Shown here: positions 9,966 to 21,322 of the stretch, one piece after another
Position numbering within the stretch: the stretch's first letter is position 1
Layout: the number at the start of each line of letters is the position of its first letter
Notes under the pieces: generated by a model
What the model saw: the letters and a program-made list of their open reading frames with translations, nothing else
Database searches by the model: none
Told to the model about the DNA's origin: nothing
Program-made: the position numbers and the translations under genes
Assembly (NCBI GenBank): GCA_900239685.1
Contig: OENT01000189.1
Location: 102,911-166,910, forward strand
DNA length: 64,000 bases
From: Rotaria macrura
Lineage: Eukaryota > Rotifera > Eurotatoria > Philodinida > Philodinidae
Reading direction: 5' to 3'

Positions 9966-11737
9966 TCTTTGAGATAAACAACAAATGGACAAGAAACGTT
10001 TCGTTCGACGCTTGTTTTTATATTTGGAATTTTTATCAGTTGTTTTTATCACAGTTTATGATTGTACCTTTTCTTGTTCTTGTTTACTTGTAATAGTTAC
10101 GAGCAATACCTTGATGAATATTCTAATGGTAACACTTTATCACAGGATGCAAAATTTCGATGATAAGAATGCAATCACACAAAAAAACAATATGTCAATG
10201 AAAAACAAAAAACGAAAATAAGAAGAACGTAATATATTTTAATCAGAACGAAGAGGAATAGAGGCTTTTTTTTTCTATCTTGCTAAAATAAGACTGAATG
10301 CCTTGAAGCCTGCTGAGACATCATCTAGGTCATGTATACAACTATAGAGCGAGAACTTAGCACAAATCGTGACACCTGTGGTTACAGCATGAAAAACAAG
10401 TGTTCGAGGCAGGCACAACGTGTAAGAGGAAGAAAGAAAGAAGCGAAAACAAACTAAAGGAGAAAAACAAGAAAACAAAAACAATAAAAAACAAATCACG
10501 AGTATCTAAAAAGAACAAAAAACATAGGTGAAAATATAGTCAGGAAATGAGTCGGAATTGAATCCGTGGCACTAGAACACATCAGCAAGTGAGCAGCAGT
10601 GTACCTGTATGATGATCTTAAGGATTAAGACTGAATATCACACGTTGAGTCAATACTTTCTCAGTAAAGGGTATAGATATGGTGGCAGAGTCATGAGCAA
10701 GGATGCTCAATACAGGAAATGAAGTAAATAGAAGAGTTCAATGGTGAATGGAAAACTAGTGGATAGGATTTTATATATTCAAATAGCAATCCCCAATCAT
10801 AGCGAATATGTACTACTTGTTAGTAAGGTCGAAGAGCAAATAGCATAGAGAAAAATATCTTAAATCGTATTATTGTACAATATGTGCCGAAACCTATTGT
10901 AACACGCTAGGACTATGAGTATAACTAATTTATGATACTATTTTTATGTACTTAGATTATGTCCAATTTCAGAAAAAATGACTAGACAGACACGGTATAT
11001 ATCTCTCATGTCTTTTCAGTCGAGAAGAATATCAAATGATAGACTATGTCGACAGCCAATCAGATACTATGAGACTGTCATAAGATAGTGACAACGAAAT
11101 AAATAATACATGACTAGTTGAATATTGACAGTGTTAGATTAATTATTAGTATTTTCCTCTCATATCTATCACAGATTGAAGAACCAAACAACATCGATTC
11201 ATTGAAATGTCCATGAACTTATACTCGACGAAGAATGTGCATGCAGGTGAATGGATATGAATGTGACGTTTCTCACCGAACATATTCAAATGCTAGTGCA
11301 TGCTTTGACAAATAAAACAAAATTGTTATTTTTGTTGTACTGAACTAAAAACAAGAAATTAATATCGTGTGTGAAAAATAGTGGTAAGTTATATTTGTAA
11401 TTCGTATCTTTTGCACCCTTTCGTGAAATGGAGAAATTTTAGTAGAATTTCGAATGATCGTAGTTCTGAACAAGTTTTTATTTTAGACATCACTTCTTCA
11501 AATGATTCTGGCATATGCAAATCCACACTTATCTGATTATCGTTTTTATTTTTCGAAAATGATACTTCGTAGGGAATTTAACGTTGTTAGCATGGAATTC
11601 TGATTCGGATTATTTGTTATCAATGCATTCCGTAACAATCATTGTTTTCATACGAGATGGATGAGACACATAACAGGTGAGGAAAAAAAGAGTAATGATT
11701 AGTAGTAAATTATAGCCAAAGATAGAATTATGATGAT
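9966..11737. other. Intergenic stretch with one weak tRNA-like sequence
   Basis: No gene recognised. At about 10541-10607 (minus strand) a segment resembles a decayed tRNA: a T-arm-like CGGATTCAATTCCG and short matching ends CAGG/CCTG, but several mismatches. It may be a SINE remnant. The rest is AT-rich and featureless. Confidence 0.35.
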
Positions 11738-11817
11738 CCCATGTAAAAAAAATAATCAAAAAATCGATTTTTTGAATATTCAAACTGATTTTTTTTACAT
11801 CTTTTTTTTCACATGGG
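11738..11817. mobile_element. 80-bp hairpin element with CCCATGT ends
   Basis: The ends are CCCATGT and ACATGGG, followed inward by A-rich and T-rich tracts that pair. A perfect palindrome, CAAAAAATCGATTTTTTG, lies inside. AT flanks both sides. The first bases CCCATGTAAAA are identical to the terminal repeat of the 1.49-kb ACGCGT element, so the two probably belong to one family. Confidence 0.5.
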
Positions 11818-11931
11818 ATGTGTGTACAATCACGTAGAGCAATAGCAAGAGTGTATTAAGAGCGTCATATATCTGTAGACTATAAAAGTCGCTAGCAGAA
11901 TCTTAATACCGACGTTTGAGTAACAGATATA

Positions 11932-13069
11932 CATGGGGCACTAGGAAAGTTTTTTCGCCCGGTTCTTTTAAAAGCCTTAGTGCAGGTTCAAGTATTCTGT
12001 TATAATGCTTAGACATATTTAGGATTGTATGCAAAATTTCAGACTTCTAAGTCTTGTACTTTGTTGTAGCCGATCATTACTTTTACGCTAGGTCACACAG
12101 TCTGCTCACGGATGACCCATCTTGTATGAGAGAACTTTGAGTCTCATATTTTGATTCCAAAATTCCTTGTATTAGTAAAACAAAATATGCTAAAATATGC
12201 AGCATGAAAAGCTCTATAATTTACGCAGGATAATTAGTTTCACAGTTGCATTTTTGTGTTAAAAATGCCACAAAGTTGTGAGCAATCAAATTTGGATGTT
12301 GCAAAAAACAATGTTTTTTTGATTAAAGATTAATTCGCTTCTTTCTTATCTTATCTTGCTTTACCTGTTACTTCATATGAAACAAAAAGCAAAACATGCC
12401 ACAGTGTGCAGCATGAAAAGCTCTTCAATTTGCATAAAATACCATATATTACAGATGCATTTATTTGTTTCGAAAATTGACAAAATTCTGAACGATCAAA
12501 TTTTGACCTTGCAAAAGAATGTTCTTTTTCGTATGCGACGAACACGCTTTTTTCTTATTCAGCATCTAATATGTTGTGTTTCAAAAAGACCAAATACACC
12601 ACAGGGTGCAGCGTGAAAAACTACAAACTACAAACAGCAGTTTAGTTTAACTATATTCTTTTGCTTTTTTGGAAAAAAGCAAAATTGTCTGAACTAATTT
12701 TCGCCGAGTCCAGAATTGGTCCCTCAGAATACTGTATATTTCGAAGCAAAAAATGCACAATCAACATAAGCTTTACATTGTAGATTGTACAGCTTCTGGT
12801 ATAGTTTATTTTTAAATAAAATTTTGTTAGGGATCAAACTATGAAATGAAAAGTTCCTCGATTGTTTTATAAGTCACTCGTTATGTTGCTTCTAGAAGAT
12901 GCCATGTTATTCACGTAAAAGAAATGATCGACTACAAAAAAGTACAAGACTTAGAAGTCTGAAATTTTGCACACAATCCTAAATATGTCTATGCATTATA
13001 ACAGTATAATTGAACCCAAACTGAGGCTTTAAGAAGAATCGGGCGAAAAAACTATTGTAGTGCCCTATG
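11932..13069. mobile_element. 1.14-kb non-autonomous element with ~170-bp terminal inverted repeats and TA flanks
   Basis: The left end from CATGGGGCACTA and the right end (reverse complement CATAGGGCACTA) match over about 170 bp. Shared blocks include GTTTTTTCGCCCG, GTTATAATGC and TTTCAGACTTCTAAGTCTTG. TA flanks both sides (11930-11931 and 13070-13071), as for Tc1/mariner-type insertion. There is no transposase frame. The interior holds about 2.5 tandem copies of a roughly 200-bp unit, marked by TGCAGCATGAAAAGCTC-like sequence near 12199, 12407 and 12607. Assignment to the mariner superfamily is inference from the TA duplication. Confidence 0.75.
12199..12720. repeat. Internal ~200-bp tandem repeat of the 1.14-kb element
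   Basis: Three phased copies of a block reading roughly tgcagcatgaaaagctct start at 12199, 12407 and 12607, spaced 208 and 200 bases. A second block (caaaattctgaacgatcaaatttt and its variant in the previous copy) also repeats. Copies have diverged clearly. Confidence 0.55.
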
Positions 13070-13071
13070 TA

Positions 13072-15223
13072 GTTCTTCGGAGAGAACCGCCTCGCAATAG
13101 ACATGAAAACAATTCATGAAAAACAAGTTTTATAGCATGTTTACTCCAAAGATATTTTCGACATGTTGTTTTTCAGAATTCTCACGTTTTATATCGTAGG
13201 GTTGAGAGTCGACTACAGAGCAAAGATTGTCATTATAATGAACATTGTCCATCGTGGTCAAAGATCAGTACATTCAGTGATAGCAATTTTAGAAACTCGA
13301 AATTAGTTGAGTTGAGAAATTAATCATCGAAGTGATACGTGTACATCTCTTGTCTATTTTTAGAATGAATAAATACACGACTGATGCATTTTGTGTTTTG
13401 ATTTGTACCTATATGAAGATTACAGTGAAATCTGGCAAAGTAAGATTAACTCATAGTTGAAAATAATGCAAAGAATGATGTAAAACGTAAATAGGTTTAT
13501 GTTTCAATATAGATGATCAAAAATATTTAAATCATAGAATATTTTGCTAATAAGAAGACAAACAATTGCACAATGAATGCTGAAATTGCACTGTTATTAG
13601 TCGCCATATGAAAAGTTAGAATCAATCGTTGGTCTTTCCTATCTCATTGACGTTTATGCGCAAAGAAATTCGTTGTGCTACAATAGTGATAGATGTTTGT
13701 TAGAGAACTAAGTTTTTGCTGTTCGTGTATTTTGTTCAGTCTTAATCTTAGATTTAGAATAGTTCATAGAGATAGGAGAATCATGAATGAATTTTGACTG
13801 ATTTAAATAATGCAGAATAGATGTTTCGATGAATGGACTTCGTTTCCTTCTTATGACATATAATCAGCCTCGCTTGTAGATACATCAATGAGTCATTACA
13901 ATGAGAAATGAAATAAGAAACTTGTTCATGATATACAGGTACAATTTAATGGCTCGCTACAAAACAGATGAAATGCAAACATGAAAAGAAGTGTTCCATA
14001 GAACATCTGATGATTGAAAGAAATAGTATCGAATAGTTTCATTCATGTGGTTAAATGTTTAAGCCGTACGAATAATGTTACGTAACTTCGCGACTAATTA
14101 CTGACAAGTGAAACACAGGATTCGTATAATAGAAAATAAAAGAAAAAAGAATTATGGCAAAACAGTGTCGGTCCAATAGGAAGCATAACTCTCATTTAAA
14201 TTCAATTGCACGATGCTCAGATGACAGAAGACAAAATCTACCTGAACAGTCTTGCCATTGACGAAAGAAATACTTTATTCTCAAATGACATGTTAAATTC
14301 CGATAGACACAACGTCAACTTACCTGATTTTGATATTTAATATCTGGTCGTAAAATCGATATTTGTATGAAGGAAATTATATATACACACATTCTTCACT
14401 CAATTATACTTTAATGAAAGATATTCGCAAGTGTAGTTGCTTGGTTACATTGAATTCTTGAAACATCAATATTTACTCATCAAAGACACATTCCTAGCTC
14501 AAGCTTTGGCTGTCACTTTTATTGTCATCTATGTTATTGTCGTAATCAATCACATCCATTCATATCAAAGTCATCCAACAGATCTTTATGGTCGATTGAA
14601 CTACAATATACTCAATCACTTTATAAACAACTACTAGTCGATTTTTAGCAGAAGAAAACTTCATATCATACATCATTCCACATTTATCTCTTCCCTATTT
14701 TAAAAATCAAGAAGAAAAGGACACCATTCGAATTGATGCGTTGACCAATATTCGAAGTATTACATTGTACTGATAGACGCAAAAAAACATTTCAAATGAG
14801 ATATACTGACGCATATCAATCAATCAATGTATAGATTATTAATACTCATCAAAAGAAACAGTTGAGAACAACATTTTAGACAAATTTAACTATAATTAAT
14901 TGAAGAATAACAACCATGCGAATGATCGATTTTTATACACGTCATTCAAATGTACCAATTTCTGAAGTGAGAGATGCAACAACTTTTGCACAAGGGCCAG
15001 TTTGCATCGTTTTTGATTGTTTACTGTATGTTCAGTGATGAAATATCGTTTCAACTGTACTATCCAATCACATTCTGTGTGAACATTAGATGATCTTGTT
15101 TTAGGAACTTGAATTTTTTTTTGCATGTCGATGTTCTTTCTTTTTTTTTATTCGTACATGAACGACATTTATTGATAACTAGTGCTTTTTCATATAGTTG
15201 CACATAAACAAAACTTTACACTA
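13072..15223. other. Intergenic stretch, nothing recognised
   Basis: AT-rich DNA with only short, unconvincing frames. One plus-strand frame near 14440-14637 is hydrophobic but lacks a proper start and any recognised motif. The 3' end of the TFIIE-alpha gene borders its right side. Confidence 0.4.
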
Positions 15224-16678
15224 CTATTGTGAATCAGTCGTTTTTATCATTTGTAAAGGTGTTGGTGGACTCGATGAATCTTCCATGTTTGTCAATGTTA
15301 GAGTCTTTTTTCTTCGTGATTCATGAATAAGTAACAATTGTTTAATATCATGTACAGTTGTCGATTTAGTTAATTTTTGATTTGATAATTGACGGGATAT
15401 ACTTGAAGAATGTGATGTGGAATTGAGCGATAAATTATTCAAACGATGTTCTTCATCATGATCATCATAAACAGTTGAACGTACAAACCAAGGTGGTAAT
15501 GGTTTTGGTTCATATGGTACTTTTTTACTGGCTAATTTCATCTTTGCTGATACTGGCTGTTTTGCAGCCTCATCTGTTGATTGAATTGTTTTCGTTGATT
15601 TTTTTCCTGGTTTACCAGGACCACGTGATGATGATATAATAGAATCTGTTGTGTTACTTGTTTCGTCGACATCCATCTGTGAATAATGATCATCATCATC
15701 TTTTTCAATAATAATTTGTATATCATGATTAATTGCTGATGTGCGATCAAATACATTGGATGCATGTGAACGATGTGTATTTGATACCGGTGCTTCTTGC
15801 TTTATATTATTATTTGTTAATATAGAATTTCTATTCTGTTGAAGTGAATCTGGATCCGATGGATTTCTCTTTTGTTGAGCATTATTCATAATGTGATCAA
15901 TTTTTTCAAGTATGTGAAATAAGGGTTTCATTTGTTCATTGAATAAACTCATATTAATTATTTGTCTATTTGTTGTATCTTTTGTTTCAAGATCATCCTG
16001 TACTTTACCACCACATATGGAACATATAAATAAATCCTGAACATCATCGTAGAGTTTATTAACATCTAATTCAGTATATTCTTTTGAACACCCTTCACAT
16101 TTATAGTTTGATTTTTTGTATGTTTGTTGTTTTTCTAAATTTTCTACGTTTTGTTGCATATTTATTATGCGATATTTAACAACATTTATAAATGTTGTCG
16201 TATCAATTTGATAGTAATATTGATCTCGATTGCGTGGACCAGTTGTAGTATCATCAGATTCAAGACGATGATCTTCGATTATGAATTTATCTTTTTTTAA
16301 TTCTTCTATAGATGAACGAAGTATTTTCGTATCTAAACACAGAAGATCAGCTAAATCTTGATGTTTTATTCGTTCATGATGATAAATATATTGAATAATA
16401 ATAGATTTTTGATTATCATAAAATGTATGCATGATAAAATGTATCAATGCTTTGAGAATAGCTCGTGGATCGTTGACATCATAGGTTGGAAGAGGAATTT
16501 CAGTGGATGAATTTGTTGTTGCTGTTACTGTTGAATTGTTAGTTGTAGGATTCGATTGTGGATTAGGTCGTGTTGATTGAGGAAGAGAAGGATTAAGATT
16601 CGTAAATGAACCACCACCAGCTGAAATCGACGACATGTCGTTTTTAATTGTATTTAAATCGGCAAAGACCATAATCAA
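15224..16678 (-). CDS. GTF2E1: Transcription initiation factor IIE subunit alpha
   Basis: Large subunit of TFIIE, which brings TFIIH to the RNA polymerase II pre-initiation complex in the nucleus. A single uninterrupted frame encodes 484 residues (human about 439). After a low-complexity Asn/Thr/Ser-rich leader, a winged-helix domain spans about residues 68-170, with IKHQDLADLL and SSIEELKKDKFI as its core helices. A zinc ribbon follows, CEGC at 194-197 and CSIC at 219-222, with TELDVNKLYDD between the pairs, as in the family. The helix beginning FNEQMKPLFHILEKID matches the segment after the ribbon. The C-terminal part has an acidic patch (EKDDDDHYSQMDVDE) and a conserved-looking PKPLPPWFVRSTV. 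The start is the first Met; a second Met at residue 15 (MSSISAGG) is a plausible alternative. Lack of introns contrasts with every neighbour. Confidence 0.92.
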   Translation of the reverse strand: MIMVFADLNTIKNDMSSISAGGGSFTNLNPSLPQSTRPNPQSNPTTNNSTVTATTNSSTEIPLPTYDVNDPRAILKALIHFIMHTFYDNQKSIIIQYIYHHERIKHQDLADLLCLDTKILRSSIEELKKDKFIIEDHRLESDDTTTGPRNRDQYYYQIDTTTFINVVKYRIINMQQNVENLEKQQTYKKSNYKCEGCSKEYTELDVNKLYDDVQDLFICSICGGKVQDDLETKDTTNRQIINMSLFNEQMKPLFHILEKIDHIMNNAQQKRNPSDPDSLQQNRNSILTNNNIKQEAPVSNTHRSHASNVFDRTSAINHDIQIIIEKDDDDHYSQMDVDETSNTTDSIISSSRGPGKPGKKSTKTIQSTDEAAKQPVSAKMKLASKKVPYEPKPLPPWFVRSTVYDDHDEEHRLNNLSLNSTSHSSSISRQLSNQKLTKSTTVHDIKQLLLIHESRRKKTLTLTNMEDSSSPPTPLQMIKTTDSQ

Positions 16679-19600
16679 AGAGAAATACAGGTGAATCTAT
16701 GATAGACAAAACGACATATTCATATATGTTATTCGTATTCATTTTCAATTCGATAAAGTGTCAGAGCTCAACTAAATATTTACAAAGTTGAAAGGTTAAA
16801 AATTATTATCGGTAACATTTCTTTCTTTTAGCTAACTGTGTAACTACATCATTTCAAGTCATGAGAATAGATCGTATAATCGACGAAAAACCTATCATTG
16901 ATAACTACACTTTTTCACACGATCAATAGTCCATTTTCAGAAAGAGAATTCAAATTTAAAGATAAAATTATGGCCCGTATTATGATTGTTGTAATCAAGG
17001 TATGACAATATGTTTCGGTCAATTAGTCAGTCTGCTGAAATTCAAATTCATTTCTTGAAAGCATCAACTTGATCAAAATATGATAAATACATATGTGCTA
17101 CATCTATGACGACTACTGTCTCAAAATATGAGTTTCAATACACGAAATATCCAACTAATAAGTTTCAACTTGGAAAAATTATCAAGTCAATACTAACAAA
17201 CTATGTGTTGCATGGAAGAACAGGATACTTTCTATGTTCGTTTCAATTCGAACTGTAAATCCCTGTCTCTTTAAAACAATTTCTAGAATTCTGCCTTTGA
17301 TAGTTCTTACTGAACATCCTTCTTTCCTTATTCTCCATCGACTATTCCAAAGTGAGTAGTGTGTTTTTCACTGACGATTTTTTAATATTCCATTTATTTC
17401 GAAATTTACTCCCAACAAACTTTAAACAAACAAAAGTATTCTCAATGGTTGCCAGACCTTTAGGAATACAACATTGATTATGGATGAGAAGTACCGATTT
17501 TTTTCCCAACTCTTGTGGTGGACTTATCAAGTGATAAAGCGGAAAAAAAAACATTTGAGAAAAACAGTATCCCATAAGTATGTTCATATTTTTCTTCTTA
17601 GAGTTTATGTTTCGTTTATGTCGACGGAACGTCTAATGTTTGTATTTTCAAGTAACCTTTCGATTTTTACATGTCCAACATGCCACAGAACGTAAAGCAT
17701 ATCGAAATTTTAAATATAAAAAAAATGTTGGTTTTCTCATGTCAAATTTATATGACGAAAAATTGTGAATATAAACAGAATAGTATTGAAATTAGTATAT
17801 ATAAAAATCCTCGATCGAAACACTATGTATTACAAACGAGAAAATAGTCACAAAAACCCGATAGTGTTGAAGAAAGTTTATAATTGTCCTACAAAATGTT
17901 TAGATCAATACGAACGATGAATCTATGACGAAAAGTGCACTCGTTTCATGTACATTAGTTAGACTTTTCGATTTATGGCCAATTTTATTTTTGAATACTA
18001 GTATGTTTTCATCAAAACACAAAATCTAGCGAGGAAGAATAAACTCATTATAACTTATAGAAAGTCAAGAGAAAACATTAGAAATTATAAAACAAGGATT
18101 TCATATCACAGATATTCGTCAAACATACAATTAAAACTAAATCCGTGTTTTATGATGATTTGTTTTTATTTTCCATAATTCTCAATGTTTTTAGTAATCA
18201 CTCTTAATTTCTATTGATTTCTCATCATGCCGAAGCATTTCCAATGATTCATGATGTTATCCCAAAGACAATTAAAAATTGATTTCCGGTAATAGAAATC
18301 AATGTTTTTCTCTTTCATGTAGACCTAATATGAAAGGGAGCATCGCTCGATAGTCCTACATAGAATTTCGTAAGAATTTTTCATGTCATTTCAAAAAAAG
18401 AAACTTTGTATGTCAGCATTCATTAAACTTCTCTTTCTGCTCTAGCAAAATTTTAAGTAGAGTACATGTTAAAAGATGAATTTGCTTCAATAAATATGCC
18501 CATAACACTTTGATTCTATACATCGTTGATCGACTCAATGTACCGTTCTAGTACTTAAGAAAATAAACATGTGAAAAATAATTACATAAGGATATGTCTA
18601 ACTACTTAAGCCTAAAAATCAGAAAGAGACAGCTTCGCAAAAGAAGAGGTCATAAACTGGCGACCGCATGATTTCACAATCAAATATGAACACATCAATC
18701 GATATAAACTTATAGACTTTATATCTTCTCTGGAAATGATTTGCAACGTGAAATCTAAAAATTTCTCTTCGGAAGACGAAATGTTTCAAATTAGGCACAA
18801 AGTGTTTTCGTAGAATTGTTTTTCTTCAATATTGATAGCATTTCTATGTATCTACCAAATAACCAACCCAAGAACATTTGATAAACAGTACTGACTATCA
18901 TAAAAATAGGAAATGTACTACGAAAATTCAAAAATATGACAGTTCATTTGAAAACAACTTCAACTAGAAGTGATTACGTGATGAAGATTTTTAATGTATG
19001 TGACAATTATTAAAAAATAGGCATCTTTTAAAAAGTTAATTATTCATATTGTAGCGTGAGTTAAAATAATCGCTTATAAATGGAACAGTATGGTTCACCT
19101 TGAAGAAAAAATTGGAAAAGTTCAGATGACCTAAAAATGTACTTTACATATGAACACTACTGAAAAGATTTCAATAGTGGTTAAAACAGTTAGCTATCTT
19201 TTATTAATGACTGTATTTAAATAGCTACATACGTCTATATGCATGTTGCATAAAGGGAACAATCACACAAGGGAATATTAAAAAAGGTGACTAAGAGCAA
19301 AAGGGAAATATTCACAAAGAACAGAAAGAAAAAGAAAGAAAGAGAGAGCATGTTCGAAATCTATTGAAATTTGTGCAGTTGGGCAATGCTCGTTCGTTTT
19401 ATCACTTGGAATTTATTCCCTTTTTATTCGTGACTAAGTCTGACAAATATAAGTTTAATGACATCAGTTGGCTTGGTAAAAACCAACGACTTCTTATGTT
19501 GGAGAAATTCCGACAGTATTGATAAGGAAAAAGAAAATAATTCACATTAGAAAGATGTGGCTTTCTCATATTTGAAACGGGATTTTATTTGTCTGAGTTC

Positions 19601-21322
19601 TGACAAGCTATCATTAGCGTATAAATACAATCCTGACCACTGAACCGAGTGCCCAAATATGTATAGATGCAACTGTTTTATGTCAAGAGTATGTTGAAAT
19701 TTTTCTGTCGATTGAAAAAGTAGTCTTGTGGAAAGCATGATACAACGAAGAGTATAACTATTTTAGTTAGTTCGACTTCTAAAAGACATTTCTTCAACCT
19801 TTATAAAACAATTGTAAACGTTGTCAATAACAAAGCAAACGAACAAATACCGAATCAACGATCAGACTCCTTCACTAATTCAAACTTTTCAGTTTTTTAT
19901 TTAACATGGATTTTCTCACACTTACGAATCCATGTTCTTCTAATCTCTTCTCATTTATTTAGACTGAATCTATTCCCATGAAAGTAACACTAATAAAAAA
20001 AACGGGTATTTTCTCATACAACATCTATGTGTGTAACATATACAAACTGTACTGTTTTGAACGTAAATTACATATTATAAACTGACTTTTAAAATTTTTA
20101 TTAAGCAGTAAAGTACAGATCATACTCTTTGTCAGTATTATATTTTTATCCGAACAAATACTATGTTCAAAAAGCAAGCATTACTTTTCTTACTATTAAT
20201 CTACAAACAAAAAGAAACGTCCGTCAGAGTACGATACGTAAATAATAACCTGTCTAGTTTTCTTATAGACACGATGGAAAACTCTTCTTCAGTGCTCTAT
20301 CTAAAAAATATTCATTTCGTGTTGTGAAATGAATCTGAATCACTTTATCATAGTCAACAATAGTATACAAAGAAGTCTTCAATAACAAGTAATATAATCG
20401 TACTCAGTCTGAAAATAACGTAGAAGGATTGATATAATGACGCAGTGGAGGTTTTTGTTTGATCAAACATTGAAAAATTTTATGTTAATAATAGTTTGAT
20501 TCCAAAATCATGATGCAAGTTACACACTGATAATCGATGTAAATAGGTGAACAATATGGTGATTTTATTTGTATTTTTCAATCTACAAATATACGTTAGA
20601 AAATTGATTCACATCCACATAGTATACAAGGAAAAGTTTGTTTCTTTCGGGTTTGATGAAAATCACAATAGGAAGTCTTAACTGTAGTGGTCAGAAAACA
20701 TCTTTAGATACTATTTCATCGATTTTCATCATCAGTTTGCACAGTGTCACACCAACGTATGACAACAGGGCAAGTTAAACTCCGTTTATATATTTAACTG
20801 CAGACAATAGATAGTATTACAATCAATTGAATGTAACACGTTGATTGTAGCGTAAGAACTAGTTTTACTGATTTCCCATTAATTTTAGTTTTTCCATAAG
20901 AAACTATTTTTTATCGTGAAAAATCAAAATAACTGGATGAATGAATAATTTTAAAGTTCATATGGATGTCACTACTATCAACTATTTCGTCGAACAACAA
21001 AGGATACTTGGCAATTTGTCGTCTTCCATCATTCATTTCAAATGAATGGTTATCAAAATTTATTCCTTCTTGTTCTTGTTGTCATATTATTAATAGAACG
21101 ATTTGAAAAAAAAAAGGAATTTTGTTTTTAGAATTACGTAAAAAATCGTCAACTGACGAGTCATCTTTCTCAAAGTGTGTGTACGTGTATTCAACGTCAT
21201 ATTTTTTCTCGCAATCCAATTTAACTAAAACTTAGGTGTTACTGTGTGTGTGTGTGTGTGTGAGTGAGCGCACATATTTGGTGAAGAGTTCAGATTTATT
21301 TTCTCGTTTTAATCTATTGATT
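16679..21322. other. 4.6-kb divergent intergenic region between GTF2E1 and ATXN2
   Basis: Both flanking genes start outward from here, so it must contain both promoters. No coding exon, RNA gene or clear repeat was recognised, except a short GT run at 21242-21262 just upstream of the ataxin-2 start. Confidence 0.45.
21242..21262. repeat. GT microsatellite
   Basis: About ten TG dinucleotides, roughly 60-80 bases before the ataxin-2 start codon, hence in its 5' untranslated region or promoter. Confidence 0.7.

Noticed and set aside
10275-10499. Hydrophobic minus-strand frame upstream of the P450 gene
   Set aside because: Low complexity from A-rich plus-strand DNA; no splice support or motif.
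10541-10607. tRNA gene on the minus strand
   Set aside because: Only the T arm is convincing; acceptor pairing fails at two or more positions and no anticodon can be assigned.
14437-14637. Hydrophobic plus-strand frame
   Set aside because: Starts at a non-ATG codon, has no partner exon and no recognised motif.
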